The position numbers were made by a program, and so were the translations under genes. This document shows positions 44,868 to 53,913 of a stretch of 64,000 bases of DNA, one piece after another. Numbering within the stretch: the first letter of the stretch is position 1; every line of letters begins with the position of its first letter. A model generated the notes under the pieces. That model worked only from the letters and a program-made list of their open reading frames with translations, ran no database searches and was not told the origin of the DNA. This DNA comes from Chitinophaga polysaccharea (GTDB lineage Bacteria; Bacteroidota; Bacteroidia; Chitinophagales; Chitinophagaceae): the NCBI RefSeq assembly GCF_902150045.1, contig NZ_CABFVU010000005.1, forward strand, positions 62,001-126,000, in the 5' to 3' direction.

Positions 44868-45470
44868 TCACAATCCTTTGCCTTTGCTTACCCAGTCATT
44901 ATTTTTAATGCTGAAACGGTAGGGAAGATAAGCGTCTTCCCCGGCGTATTGCACCCCTACACGCGTTGAAACCGTGATGTCATCCTCTTCAATGTCCTGC
45001 CCTGTTTCAATCCATACTTTTTTCCCGGTAAGGCTTTCCCCGTTCAATGCGGCGTCTATGCCCATTGCCTTGCAAAGACTCCCCGGGCCTGCGGTAAGTT
45101 TGGCGGAAGGCTTGTTGTTATAACGGCGCTGCATCATGTCAATACCATCTACCGGCTGTAATGCCCTGATCAAAACGGCATGGGGCGTATCTTCCATATT
45201 GGTAACTACATTAAAAAGATAGTGAATGCCATAGCAAAGGTATACATAGGCAAATCCACCGGGCCGGTACATTACCTCGGTGCGTTTGGTGCGCCGGTTG
45301 TTCCAGGCGTGTGAAGCCCTGTCGCCAATACCGGCATAGGCCTCCGTTTCCACGATCACCCCGGCGGTGCGGACCCCGTTGATATCCGTTACCAGTATTT
45401 TGCCCAGTAATTGTTTCGCAATAACAGTTACATCATGTTGCCGGTAAAATGCTGCTTTTAGTTTCGCCAT
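44868..45470 (-). CDS. mpg: DNA-3-methyladenine glycosylase (AAG/MPG family)
   Basis: 200 residues, the standard bacterial length. Base-excision repair enzyme that removes alkylated purines. Diagnostic segments are VIVETEAYAGIGDRASHAWN (catalytic Glu region), RTKRTEVMYRPGGFAYVYLC, YGIHYLFNVVT, HAVLIRALQP and LTAGPGSLCKAMGI. It is cytoplasmic, with its promoter presumably in the 64-base gap shared with the divergent Gfo/Idh gene. Confidence 0.95.
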   Translation of the reverse strand: MAKLKAAFYRQHDVTVIAKQLLGKILVTDINGVRTAGVIVETEAYAGIGDRASHAWNNRRTKRTEVMYRPGGFAYVYLCYGIHYLFNVVTNMEDTPHAVLIRALQPVDGIDMMQRRYNNKPSAKLTAGPGSLCKAMGIDAALNGESLTGKKVWIETGQDIEEDDITVSTRVGVQYAGEDAYLPYRFSIKNNDWVSKGKGL

Positions 45471-45534
45471 GCTGAAAATAAATATCCCTCGTTTTGATAA
45501 ATGAAATTATGTTATTTGCATTATAATCACCATT

Positions 45535-46514
45535 ATGAAAGAAATAAAATGGGGGATCATAGGTTGTGGAGATGTGACAGAAGTCAAAAGCGGCCCGGCT
45601 TTTAACAAAGTGCCGCATTCCTCCCTGGTAGCAGTCATGCGCAGGGATGGCGCAAAGGCAAAGGATTACGCATTGCGGCATGGCGTGCCCAAATGGTACG
45701 ACAGTGCGGAGCAACTCATCAACGACCCGGAAGTGAATGCCATCTATATTGCCACACCACCGCTGCAGCATGAAGCATACACTATACAGGCGTTGGCGGC
45801 AGGCAAACCGGTATACGTGGAAAAGCCAATGACCCTGAATACGGCATCCGCCCTGCGGATGAAAGCAGCAGCAGATCAGTACCGGGTAAAGTTGAGCGTA
45901 GCGCATTACCGTCGTGAACAACCGGTATTCCTGAAAATTAAATCACTCCTGGAAGAAAAAGCTATCGGCGATATCCGTTTTGTATCCCTGCAAATGCTGC
46001 AGCCACCGGCTTCTGATATCATTGCGGGCCCGGCGGTTAACTGGAGGGTGGATCCGGCCGTTTCCGGCGGTGGATTGTTTCACGACCTGGCCCCGCATCA
46101 ACTGGACCTGATGGTGTATTTTTTCGGGAAAGCAAAGCATGCCGCGGGGATAGCCGTTAACCAGGCAGGCGCCCACGAGGCGGACGACCTGGTAACAGGG
46201 CATATCCTGTTTGAGAATGGGGTGGTATTTAATGGCATGTGGTGTTTTACGGTGTCTGAAGCAGGTAAACAGGACTGTTGCGAAATAACCGGGTCTGCCG
46301 GCAGCATCAGTTTTCCCGTGTTTGGCAGTAAATAACGCTGCGGAAAAACGGGCGCACCGAAGAATTTGTTTTTGAACCGCTGCAACATGTACAGCAACCC
46401 ATGATAGAAAAGGTAACCAATTATTTCCTCGGGCAAGGCTCCAATCCTTGTTCTGCGGAACAGGCCATTTTATCAATGGAGCTGATGGACCGGTTCACGG
46501 CGATGATAATTTAA
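45535..46514 (+). pseudogene. Gfo/Idh/MocA oxidoreductase gene with a late -1 frameshift
   Basis: The first frame gives 266 residues: Rossmann motif WGIIGCGDVTEVKSG, the sugar-oxidoreductase EKPMTLN motif, and the C-terminal alpha/beta domain with GGGLFHDLAPHQLDLMVYF. It stops at 46335. The next frame continues the family ending (ITLRKNGRTEEFVFEPLQHV, then FLGQGSNPCSAEQAILSMEL) to a stop at 46512-46514. Adding one A in the run at ~46329-46331 restores a ~326-residue enzyme. The NAD-binding and catalytic parts are whole, so the product may be partly functional if the shift is real. Substrate unknown; usually a sugar or inositol derivative. Confidence 0.8.
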
Positions 46515-46523
46515 TTATATTCT

Positions 46524-46559
46524 TATATCCGCAATTCCCGCCAGGGAATGCGGATATAA
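46524..46559 (+). terminator. Imperfect hairpin after the Gfo/Idh gene
   Basis: TTATATCCGCAATTCCC and GGGAATGCGGATATAA pair with a single bulged base and a 4-base loop. Probable terminator before the FecI-type sigma gene. Confidence 0.55.
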
Positions 46560-46655
46560 AAGATATCTCCCGGAAACAGGTTGTTCTTTTTATTTTTTTA
46601 GTTTAGTTTGGCAGCTTCATACATTTTGTTCAGGAACATTTTCAGTGATCAGTTT

Positions 46656-47213
46656 ATGTCAGCAATCCATCTATATAAGGACAGTGAACTGCTTGATTTG
46701 ATGAAATCAGGTGATGGTGCTGCGTTTGATGAAATCTATCAACGGTATTGGAATATCCTTTTTAAATCTGCCTGGTGTCTTTTGCAGGACAAAGCCGCCT
46801 GTATGGATGTAGTGCAGGATGTATTTGTATGGCTGTGGGAACACCGCGATCATGTGGTGCTTACCACGTTGCGGGGTTACCTCGTAATGGCCGTGCGTTA
46901 CAAGGCGGCCAACTATTTACGGAACAGTAAGGTACGCGCCGCCTTTGTTGCAGAAAGCAGCGCCACCGGAACAGATGGCGCCAGCGAAGAATGGGTGCTC
47001 GAGCTCAAAGAGCTGAAAGCAATTATTGCAGGCTTTACAGACGCTCTTCCATCCCGGTGCAGGGAAGTGTTTTACCTGAGCCGGCATGAGCATCTCTCTA
47101 ATCGCGAAATAGCCTCCCGGTTAGGCATCTCTGAAAAAACAGTAGAAAACCAGATCACTGCCGCACTAAAAAAGCTACGGGTAAGACTGGGCAGTATGTC
47201 GCTGCTGATGTAA
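46656..47213 (+). CDS. FecI-type ECF sigma factor of the SusC/D locus
   Basis: 185 residues from the ATG at 46656; an in-frame TTG at 46608 is unlikely. Sigma region 2 (FDEIYQRYWNILFKSAWCLL, VVQDVFVWLWEHRD) and region 4 (LSNREIASRLGISEKTVENQ) are clear. It pairs with the FecR-type anti-sigma gene that follows after 81 bases and is expected to drive the susC-susD-sulfatase genes when the outer-membrane receptor binds its glycan. Confidence 0.93.
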   Translation: MSAIHLYKDSELLDLMKSGDGAAFDEIYQRYWNILFKSAWCLLQDKAACMDVVQDVFVWLWEHRDHVVLTTLRGYLVMAVRYKAANYLRNSKVRAAFVAESSATGTDGASEEWVLELKELKAIIAGFTDALPSRCREVFYLSRHEHLSNREIASRLGISEKTVENQITAALKKLRVRLGSMSLLM

Positions 47214-47294
47214 CCGGGGAACCCTCCAAAAAATTTTTTTCCATCACATAGGGGATGTGTTTTGTTGAAGTGCCATATGGGTATAAGCACCGGT

Positions 47295-48428
47295 ATGGAC
47301 CAGGAAAAACTACGTCAGATATCAGCGAAAATAAGTGATGGTACTGCATCCGAGGAGGAAATTGCATGGTACCACCGCTATTGCGTAGCCGCTGAACAGG
47401 CCGCAATGGCATCAGGAACAAACATCCCGGATGATGAAGATACCCGTGCGGAAATGTACCGGCAGATCCGGCGCCGTATTGACAGGAAAAAAACAGGGCT
47501 CTCCGTAAAATACCGGTATGCGGCTGCAGCAGCCCTCACCGGGATATTGGCCGCCACTGTGTTCTTGTACCGGCCGGCCACCCATAAAGATCAGCCGGCC
47601 GCCGTTGCAGCTGTTTCAAAAAATATACCCGCAGGTGGTAATAAGGCCGTGCTCACGCTGGCCAATGGCAAAGAAATAATGCTCAGCGATGCAGGCGCCG
47701 GCGATATCGTGAAACAGGCAGGTCTCCGTATTTATAGAACGGCCACCGGAGAAATCGTATATGAGGCCACCGCTACAGGGAACGCATCAGATACCGGTAT
47801 CAACCGCATTGCTACTCCCAGGGGAGGGCAGTACAGCGTTGTGCTCCAGGACGGCAGTAAAGTATGGCTGAATGCAGCCTCCACACTCAGCTATCCCGTT
47901 AATTTCTCCGCCGGGGAACGCAGGGTGACCCTGCAGGGCGAAGCCTATTTTGAAATCGCCAAAAATGCAGGCCGGGCTTTTAAGGTAATCACCGCTACCC
48001 AAACGGTGGAAGTATTGGGCACACATTTTAACGTAGACGCCTACAGCGATAATGCATTGGTACGTACCACACTTCTTGAAGGAAGTGTGAAGGTAGTTGC
48101 CGCGCCGGGTACACAATTAATGCTGAAGCCCGGAGAGCAGGCCCGCCTCAACAACCAAACAGGCGCACTGCAGAAAAGTAATGTCAGTGAAGAGGATGTG
48201 ATTGCCTGGAAGAATGGCTATTTTATTTTTAACGATACCTGGCTTTCAGATGTATTATTACAGCTGTCGCGCTGGTACGATGTGCAGGTAGACCTGTCCA
48301 CCGTTCCCCGGATCCGCTACAGCGGCACCATTCCACGCCGGAAAACTTTACAGGAAGTATTGGCTATGCTTGAATTTACAGGCAACCGGCATTTTGAAAT
48401 AGCGAACAGAACAATCATAGTAAAATAA
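47295..48428 (+). CDS. FecR-type anti-sigma factor
   Basis: 377 residues from the ATG at 47295 (MDQEKLRQISAKISDG); an in-frame ATG at 47277 adds six residues and cannot be excluded. An N-terminal cytoplasmic helical domain binds the sigma factor, a single membrane helix (YAAAAALTGILAATVFLY, ~80-97) crosses the inner membrane, and the periplasmic FecR domain carries NRIATPRGGQYSVVLQDGSK, VWLNAASTLSYPVNF and EAYFEIAKNAGRAFKV. A DUF4974/STN-like tail follows (LSDVLLQLSRWYDVQVDL). It relays signal from SusC to the FecI sigma factor. Confidence 0.94.
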   Translation: MDQEKLRQISAKISDGTASEEEIAWYHRYCVAAEQAAMASGTNIPDDEDTRAEMYRQIRRRIDRKKTGLSVKYRYAAAAALTGILAATVFLYRPATHKDQPAAVAAVSKNIPAGGNKAVLTLANGKEIMLSDAGAGDIVKQAGLRIYRTATGEIVYEATATGNASDTGINRIATPRGGQYSVVLQDGSKVWLNAASTLSYPVNFSAGERRVTLQGEAYFEIAKNAGRAFKVITATQTVEVLGTHFNVDAYSDNALVRTTLLEGSVKVVAAPGTQLMLKPGEQARLNNQTGALQKSNVSEEDVIAWKNGYFIFNDTWLSDVLLQLSRWYDVQVDLSTVPRIRYSGTIPRRKTLQEVLAMLEFTGNRHFEIANRTIIVK

Positions 48429-48478
48429 TAAAACCTAAATCAGGAGGATTTATCAGTAATTATCACCACCAAAAAGAA

Positions 48479-48505
48479 ACCGGTTATGCGTCCAACATAA
48501 CCGGT
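48479..48505 (+). promoter_or_regulatory. Hairpin between fecR-type and susC-type genes
   Basis: ACCGGTTATG (48479-48488) and CATAACCGGT (48496-48505) form a 10-bp stem with a 7-base loop and no T run. It may stop part of the transcription or protect the mRNA end, giving separate levels for the regulator pair and susC. Confidence 0.5.
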
Positions 48506-48575
48506 GGTAAATCAGGTAAAATCAGTTACCAAACGAGTATTTAGAAACTATTCATTCACCTAATTAAGCAAATGT

Positions 48576-51500
48576 ATGTATTTCAGAAATTCATACAAGG
48601 GAATGTTTTGCCCTATGCCTGGCAGTATTCCCTTTATTCCACGTCTAACCAAATTACTGATCGTCATGAAACTGACTTTCTTTTTATTCATCACCGCCTT
48701 ACAGGTGTCGGCCACGGCATACTCGCAGCAGGTGTCCCTGAAGCTGGACCATGGCTCGCTGAAAGCGGTGTTTTCAGAAATCAGGAGGCAAACGGGATAC
48801 CATGTGTTATTCAGTACCGAGCTGCTGGAAAAAGCTTCGCCGGTAACCATGAACGTAAAAGATGCATCTATTGAAGAAGTGCTGGCAGCAGCGCTTTACG
48901 GGCAACCTTTATCATACAAGATTGAAGACCGGCAGATCCTGATCGGCAATAAACAGATGCGCGCCCCCGGTGAGCAGTTGCCGGTAAAGGTTCCCGTTAA
49001 AGGAACGGTGACCGACGATAAGGGGCACCCGGTTCCCGGCGCCAGTATCCTGGAAAAAGGTACTTCCAATGGTACCATCACCAATGAACAGGGAGAATTT
49101 TTACTGAATGTGCAAAGCAGCGATGCGGTCCTCATTATACGGTCTATCGGTTATGTGCACCAGGAAGTAAAAGCAGCCGGCGCCCTGAAAATTGTACTGC
49201 AGGAAGACCTTTCCGCCATGAGTGAAGTAGTGGTGGTAGGATATGGCGCACAGAAGAAAGCCAATCTCACCGGCGCGGTAAGCACCGTGAAAATGGATGA
49301 AGTGCTGGGCGACAGGCCCGTGAGCTCCGCCTCACAGGCGCTGCAGGGCGCCGTTCCGGGCTTGCAGGTAACATCTGGCACCGGTCAGCCAGGCTCCTCT
49401 ACAACCCTTAATATCCGCGGCTTCACTTCCATCAATGGCGGATCCCCGCTGGTGCTGGTCGACAATGTGCCGATGGATATTGATGATGTAAATCCAAAAG
49501 ACATCGATAATGTAACTGTGCTGAAAGATGCGGCTGCGGCTTCTATTTACGGCGCCAGAGCCGCTTTTGGCGTGATCCTCGTTACAACTAAGAAAGGGAA
49601 GAAGAACCAACCCATAAAATTCAACTATTCCGCCAACTTCACCTCCAATACGCCTACCACCTTGCCTAAAAAGGCAACGCCCATGGAACTGGTGAGCGCA
49701 TTGAAAGACTTTGGAACCAATTCCTACTGGACAGGCCAAAATGTAAATACCTGGCTGGATCTGCTGAACGATTACCAGCAGAACCCCGGCAAATATCCTG
49801 ATGGCAGTACTACCGTTAACGGGTTGAAATATCCCCTCGCACAAACAGATCTTTATGGCGATCTTTTTACACGCGGCTTTGAACAGATGCATAATTTTTC
49901 CTTCGGGGGCGGCTCCGAGAAAACAACCTTCCGCGTTTCCGGAGGGTATACCGGAGAGGATGGCATACTCATTACCAACAAGGATAAATACACCCGCTAT
50001 AACCTCAATACATTTGTTAGCTCCGATCTCACCAAAAATCTTAACGCAAGTGTAAATATTTTCTACAAAAACGGAAAGCGTACCATGCCCGCTAATTTCG
50101 ACGGTCTCTTTTATAATGCCATCACTTACAATTCCTATATGCCCACAGGTTATGGCACGGCGCCCAACGGGGACGTATTGCCCTATAACACGCCCAACAA
50201 CGTAGTGAAGGTAGAACCGGTGAATACCACCACCGGCGATGATCTTCGCCTGTTTGGAAAATTGGAATACAACCCGCTTAATGGTTTGAAGGTGACCGCA
50301 GAATATACTTTTAATAAAAACAACAGCGACGACCGCAATATCCAGGATAAAAATGAGTACATCAACGCCGCTACATACGACCGGCAGTTCCTCAACAACA
50401 ATACCCGCTATACCCGTGCCAATGAGCAAACCACTTATCAGGCGCTGAACGTGTATGCCAGCTATACCAAAGCATTTGATAAACATCACCTGAACTTCCT
50501 GCTGGGCACCAACCAGGAAAGCAGCAAACAGGAAAAATTTTCTGTTAACCGCCTCGATATCCTGAGCCCACAGGTACCGTCGTTATCTACCAGCACCGGT
50601 ACTATTGCGGGAGATGACGGCTTTGGAGAGTACGCTATTTCCGGGTACTTTGGCAGGATCAACTACGACTATAAAAATAAATATATGCTGGAAGTGAACG
50701 GCCGCTTTGATGGCTCCAGCCGTTTTGCCCCGGGCCAGCGCTTTGGGTTCTTTCCTTCTGTTTCCGCCGGATGGAATGTAAGTGAAGAATCTTTCATGAA
50801 ATCATTGTCCAATACTGTTTCTCTTTTTAAACTCCGGGGATCTTTCGGAGAGATAGGCAACCAGGTAGTGTTTATGAAGAATAAAGACGGCCTAAGCGTG
50901 CCTAACTACTATCCGTATGTACCAGGCATGGAGCCTTACAACGCTGCCTGGACAGACCCCGCCACCAATATCAGGTACGTATCCCTTACCACCCCTGCAC
51001 TGGTGAGCGCCGGTTTTACCTGGGAAACAGTACGCACGCTTAATTTCGGTACGGATATCAGTTTGCTGAAAGGCCGGCTCAATACCACGTTCGACTGGTT
51101 CCGGCGAAGCACGCTTAATATGTTGGCTCCAGGCGCGGAATTGCCTGCTATTCTTGGCGCAGTAGCGCCGCTGCAGAATGTGGCGGATCTTCAGTCAAAA
51201 GGATGGGAACTGGAAATGTCGTGGAAAGACAGGATAAAAGATGTGAGCTATTCCATTGGCTTCAACCTGTCTGACAGCCGCGCTTATATCATCCGGTATA
51301 ACAATCCTGCAGGATTGCTTAACATCAACGGTTCCGGGCAGCTGGACAATTACTACGTAGGTCAGGAAATAGGGGAGATATGGGGTTATGTTACCAAAGG
51401 ATATTTTACGGCAGATGATTTTGAAAAAGGCTCTCTTGATGCCAATCTGCAAAAAGGCACCTTACTTCCAGGCGTAGCAGGGTTTAAGGGCGTACAGCAG

Positions 51501-52097
51501 AATCCCGGCGATATCCGTTATGAAGATCTGAACGGCGATAATGTCATCTTCACAGGAAATAATACCTTATCTGATCCCGGCGACCGTAAAGTGATCGGTA
51601 ATGCAAGACGCAGGTTCCAGTTTGGCGTATTTGGCAATGCTTCCTATAAGAACTTTGACCTTTCTTTTTTCCTGCAGGGAGTAGGTAAAAGAGATATGTG
51701 GATCAGCAACCAGCTCTACTGGCCTTACCTGAACCAGTTTGGCACGCTATATAAGCATAACCTCGATTACTGGACGCCTTCCAATCCCAATGGCTTTTAC
51801 CCGAGAAGCTATCCCGACGCTGCCGGCAGCACCGGCACCAGCAGGAATGTGCAAACCAAATATATGTCGGACGGCGCTTATCTCCGTGTAAAGAACATCA
51901 CCCTTGGATATGCCGTACCAAAGCAATGGCTGAAGCGCATCTTCATCAACAATATCCGCTTATTCGTTTCCGGTGAAAATCTTTTCACCTTCAATCATCT
52001 GCCCGATGGCATGGATGCAGAATCGGATATTATAAGCGATGGCGGTATTTATCCGTTCATGAAGAAATACAGTTTTGGTGTTAACGTAAACTTCTAA
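48576..52097 (+). CDS. SusC/RagA-family TonB-linked outer-membrane receptor with STN domain
   Basis: 1173 residues. Translation may start at 48576 or at MKLTFFLFITAL (48666), just before the signal peptide (ending TAYSQ). Order: STN secretin/TonB short N-terminal domain (~50-110), which contacts the anti-sigma factor; carboxypeptidase-like domain (VKGTVTDDKGHPVPGASILE); TonB box MSEVVVVGYGAQKKANLTGA; plug (LQGAVPGLQVTSG, NIRGFTSINGGSPLVLVDNV, VTVLKDAAAASIYGARA); barrel to FGVNVNF. It imports glycan fragments with the SusD lipoprotein encoded next. The STN domain and the upstream FecI/FecR pair indicate induction by trans-envelope signalling. Confidence 0.96.
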   Translation: MYFRNSYKGMFCPMPGSIPFIPRLTKLLIVMKLTFFLFITALQVSATAYSQQVSLKLDHGSLKAVFSEIRRQTGYHVLFSTELLEKASPVTMNVKDASIEEVLAAALYGQPLSYKIEDRQILIGNKQMRAPGEQLPVKVPVKGTVTDDKGHPVPGASILEKGTSNGTITNEQGEFLLNVQSSDAVLIIRSIGYVHQEVKAAGALKIVLQEDLSAMSEVVVVGYGAQKKANLTGAVSTVKMDEVLGDRPVSSASQALQGAVPGLQVTSGTGQPGSSTTLNIRGFTSINGGSPLVLVDNVPMDIDDVNPKDIDNVTVLKDAAAASIYGARAAFGVILVTTKKGKKNQPIKFNYSANFTSNTPTTLPKKATPMELVSALKDFGTNSYWTGQNVNTWLDLLNDYQQNPGKYPDGSTTVNGLKYPLAQTDLYGDLFTRGFEQMHNFSFGGGSEKTTFRVSGGYTGEDGILITNKDKYTRYNLNTFVSSDLTKNLNASVNIFYKNGKRTMPANFDGLFYNAITYNSYMPTGYGTAPNGDVLPYNTPNNVVKVEPVNTTTGDDLRLFGKLEYNPLNGLKVTAEYTFNKNNSDDRNIQDKNEYINAATYDRQFLNNNTRYTRANEQTTYQALNVYASYTKAFDKHHLNFLLGTNQESSKQEKFSVNRLDILSPQVPSLSTSTGTIAGDDGFGEYAISGYFGRINYDYKNKYMLEVNGRFDGSSRFAPGQRFGFFPSVSAGWNVSEESFMKSLSNTVSLFKLRGSFGEIGNQVVFMKNKDGLSVPNYYPYVPGMEPYNAAWTDPATNIRYVSLTTPALVSAGFTWETVRTLNFGTDISLLKGRLNTTFDWFRRSTLNMLAPGAELPAILGAVAPLQNVADLQSKGWELEMSWKDRIKDVSYSIGFNLSDSRAYIIRYNNPAGLLNINGSGQLDNYYVGQEIGEIWGYVTKGYFTADDFEKGSLDANLQKGTLLPGVAGFKGVQQNPGDIRYEDLNGDNVIFTGNNTLSDPGDRKVIGNARRRFQFGVFGNASYKNFDLSFFLQGVGKRDMWISNQLYWPYLNQFGTLYKHNLDYWTPSNPNGFYPRSYPDAAGSTGTSRNVQTKYMSDGAYLRVKNITLGYAVPKQWLKRIFINNIRLFVSGENLFTFNHLPDGMDAESDIISDGGIYPFMKKYSFGVNVNF

Positions 52098-52108
52098 CCG
52101 GGAAAAAA

Positions 52109-53893
52109 ATGATTATGAAACGTTTTACATATATCTTCCTTGTAACCGCAGCAGCATTGCTGGCGCAGGGTTGCAGCAGCAAACTGGATCTGCAGCCAAA
52201 GGATCAGCTCACAGAAAAAACAACCTTTACAAAATACGATAACATCAAAGCATACGCGTGGCAGTTCTATGAAGTGTTCCCGGGGTATTCACCAGAATAT
52301 GTAAACAAGGAGTATGATGCAGACCTGTTCCTGAACGCCAATCCAAACGGTGAATCCAACTGGATCTGGCAAAGGATAGTGATCCCTTCCAGCTCCAATG
52401 ATTATACCGATCCTTACAACAGGATCAGGGCGGTGAACATTATGCTCGACAACCTCGGCGCCTCTTCTATTTCCGACGCCGATAAAGACCACTGGCGCAG
52501 TGTGGGTTATTTCTTCCGTGCATACAGTTATGCCAACCTGGTGAATAAGTATGGTGATGTAACCTGGGTGGAAACCGCGCTTACCGATGCCGATGCAGAT
52601 ATCCTTTACGGTCCCAGAACGCCCCGGGTAGAGGTGACACAGAAAATACTGGAGCAGCTGCAATGGGCAGAAGCACATATCAAACCCGCAGGCGACGGGC
52701 CCAATACTGTGAATGTAAATGTAGTGCGGGCCCTCATAGCGCGGTTCGGGCTTATTGAAGGCACCTGGCGCAAGTACCATCAGCTGGGCGACCCTACGCC
52801 ATACCTGCGTGCCAGCGCAGATGCAGGGGCTAAGCTGGTTGCCGCTTTCCCCGTGCTGCATCCTAATTACGATGAGGAATTCAACAGCGAATCGCTGGCA
52901 AATATTCCCGGTATATTGCTGTATAAGCAGTACGACCAGACACAGCTAGTGCATACCCTCGCTTCACTGGGAAGGAACTCCTCCGGCAGGTGGGACCTCA
53001 CAAAAAAAGCAGCCGATATGTACCTGATGACCGATGGGCAAACCCGGTGGACAAGCCCCCTGTTTGCCGGCGACAAATCGCCCTTTACCGAATTCAGGAA
53101 CCGCGATAAGCGTTTATATTATACCGTGCCGCCGCCGTTTAAAGTAAAAGTGAATCATCCCAGCGAGGACTGGCAGCTCAGCGATGACCCGGCAGATATG
53201 GAGTACTTCCCTATAATGGACGCGATTTCCGGCCCAAAGAATAAAACATTGCCCACTATGAACTGGCAGGGATTAATAGTGCGCCAGGAACCGCATTATG
53301 TGGATTATAACAATGGGCAGCCCTTCAACGTTACATATACCGGTTACCGTTTTTATAAATTCAGTAATAAAATACAGCGCATCCAGAATCAGGATGTGAA
53401 TGATGCGCCTGTTTTCCGTATGGGAGAAGTAATGGTGAACTATGCAGAAGCCAAATATGAACTGGGAGAATTCAGCCAGGCCATTGCGGATCAGACCATC
53501 AATAAGCTCCGTGCACGGGGCGGGGTGGCGCCCCTGCAGGTAGCCGCCATTCCCAATGATCCTACACGCGACCCGGGCGTAACGCCGCTGCTATGGGAAA
53601 TCCGCCGGGAACGGGCTGTTGAGCTGATGGGTGAATCGTTCAGGTTTGATGATCTGCGCCGCTGGAAAAAGATGGAGTATGTAACTGCGCGCAAGCTGGG
53701 CCGGTGGCTCAAAAAAGGAACCGATGTACCGGCCAACAGCATCATTCCCATTCTCGACGGCGCAACCGAAGGGTATATCGCCTACGAAAAAATTCCGCCC
53801 TCACCATTTCCGGATTATTATTATTATTACCCGGTTCCATCTAACCAGATCGTATTGAATCCGAAACTGACACAAAACCCGCAATGGAAATAA
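52109..53893 (+). CDS. SusD/RagB-family glycan-binding lipoprotein
   Basis: 594 residues (start 52109, or 52115 for MKRFTYIFL). Lipoprotein signal with the Cys of LLAQGCSSKLDLQPKD. N-terminal SusD-like helices with TPR character (AYAWQFYEVFPGY, GYFFRAYSYANLVNKYGDVTW) and the C-terminal RagB part (RMGEVMVNYAEAKYELGEFS, INKLRARGGV, IRRERAVELMGESFRFDDLR). It forms the lid over the SusC barrel and captures oligosaccharide at the cell surface. It lies 11 bases after susC. Confidence 0.96.
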   Translation: MIMKRFTYIFLVTAAALLAQGCSSKLDLQPKDQLTEKTTFTKYDNIKAYAWQFYEVFPGYSPEYVNKEYDADLFLNANPNGESNWIWQRIVIPSSSNDYTDPYNRIRAVNIMLDNLGASSISDADKDHWRSVGYFFRAYSYANLVNKYGDVTWVETALTDADADILYGPRTPRVEVTQKILEQLQWAEAHIKPAGDGPNTVNVNVVRALIARFGLIEGTWRKYHQLGDPTPYLRASADAGAKLVAAFPVLHPNYDEEFNSESLANIPGILLYKQYDQTQLVHTLASLGRNSSGRWDLTKKAADMYLMTDGQTRWTSPLFAGDKSPFTEFRNRDKRLYYTVPPPFKVKVNHPSEDWQLSDDPADMEYFPIMDAISGPKNKTLPTMNWQGLIVRQEPHYVDYNNGQPFNVTYTGYRFYKFSNKIQRIQNQDVNDAPVFRMGEVMVNYAEAKYELGEFSQAIADQTINKLRARGGVAPLQVAAIPNDPTRDPGVTPLLWEIRRERAVELMGESFRFDDLRRWKKMEYVTARKLGRWLKKGTDVPANSIIPILDGATEGYIAYEKIPPSPFPDYYYYYPVPSNQIVLNPKLTQNPQWK

Positions 53894-53913
53894 GTAACAA
53901 AAAATAATTAATA

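Noticed and set aside
49332..50489. 385-codon minus-strand frame inside the susC-type gene
   Set aside because: Antisense shadow of a clearly coding gene; no start context and improbable amino-acid composition.
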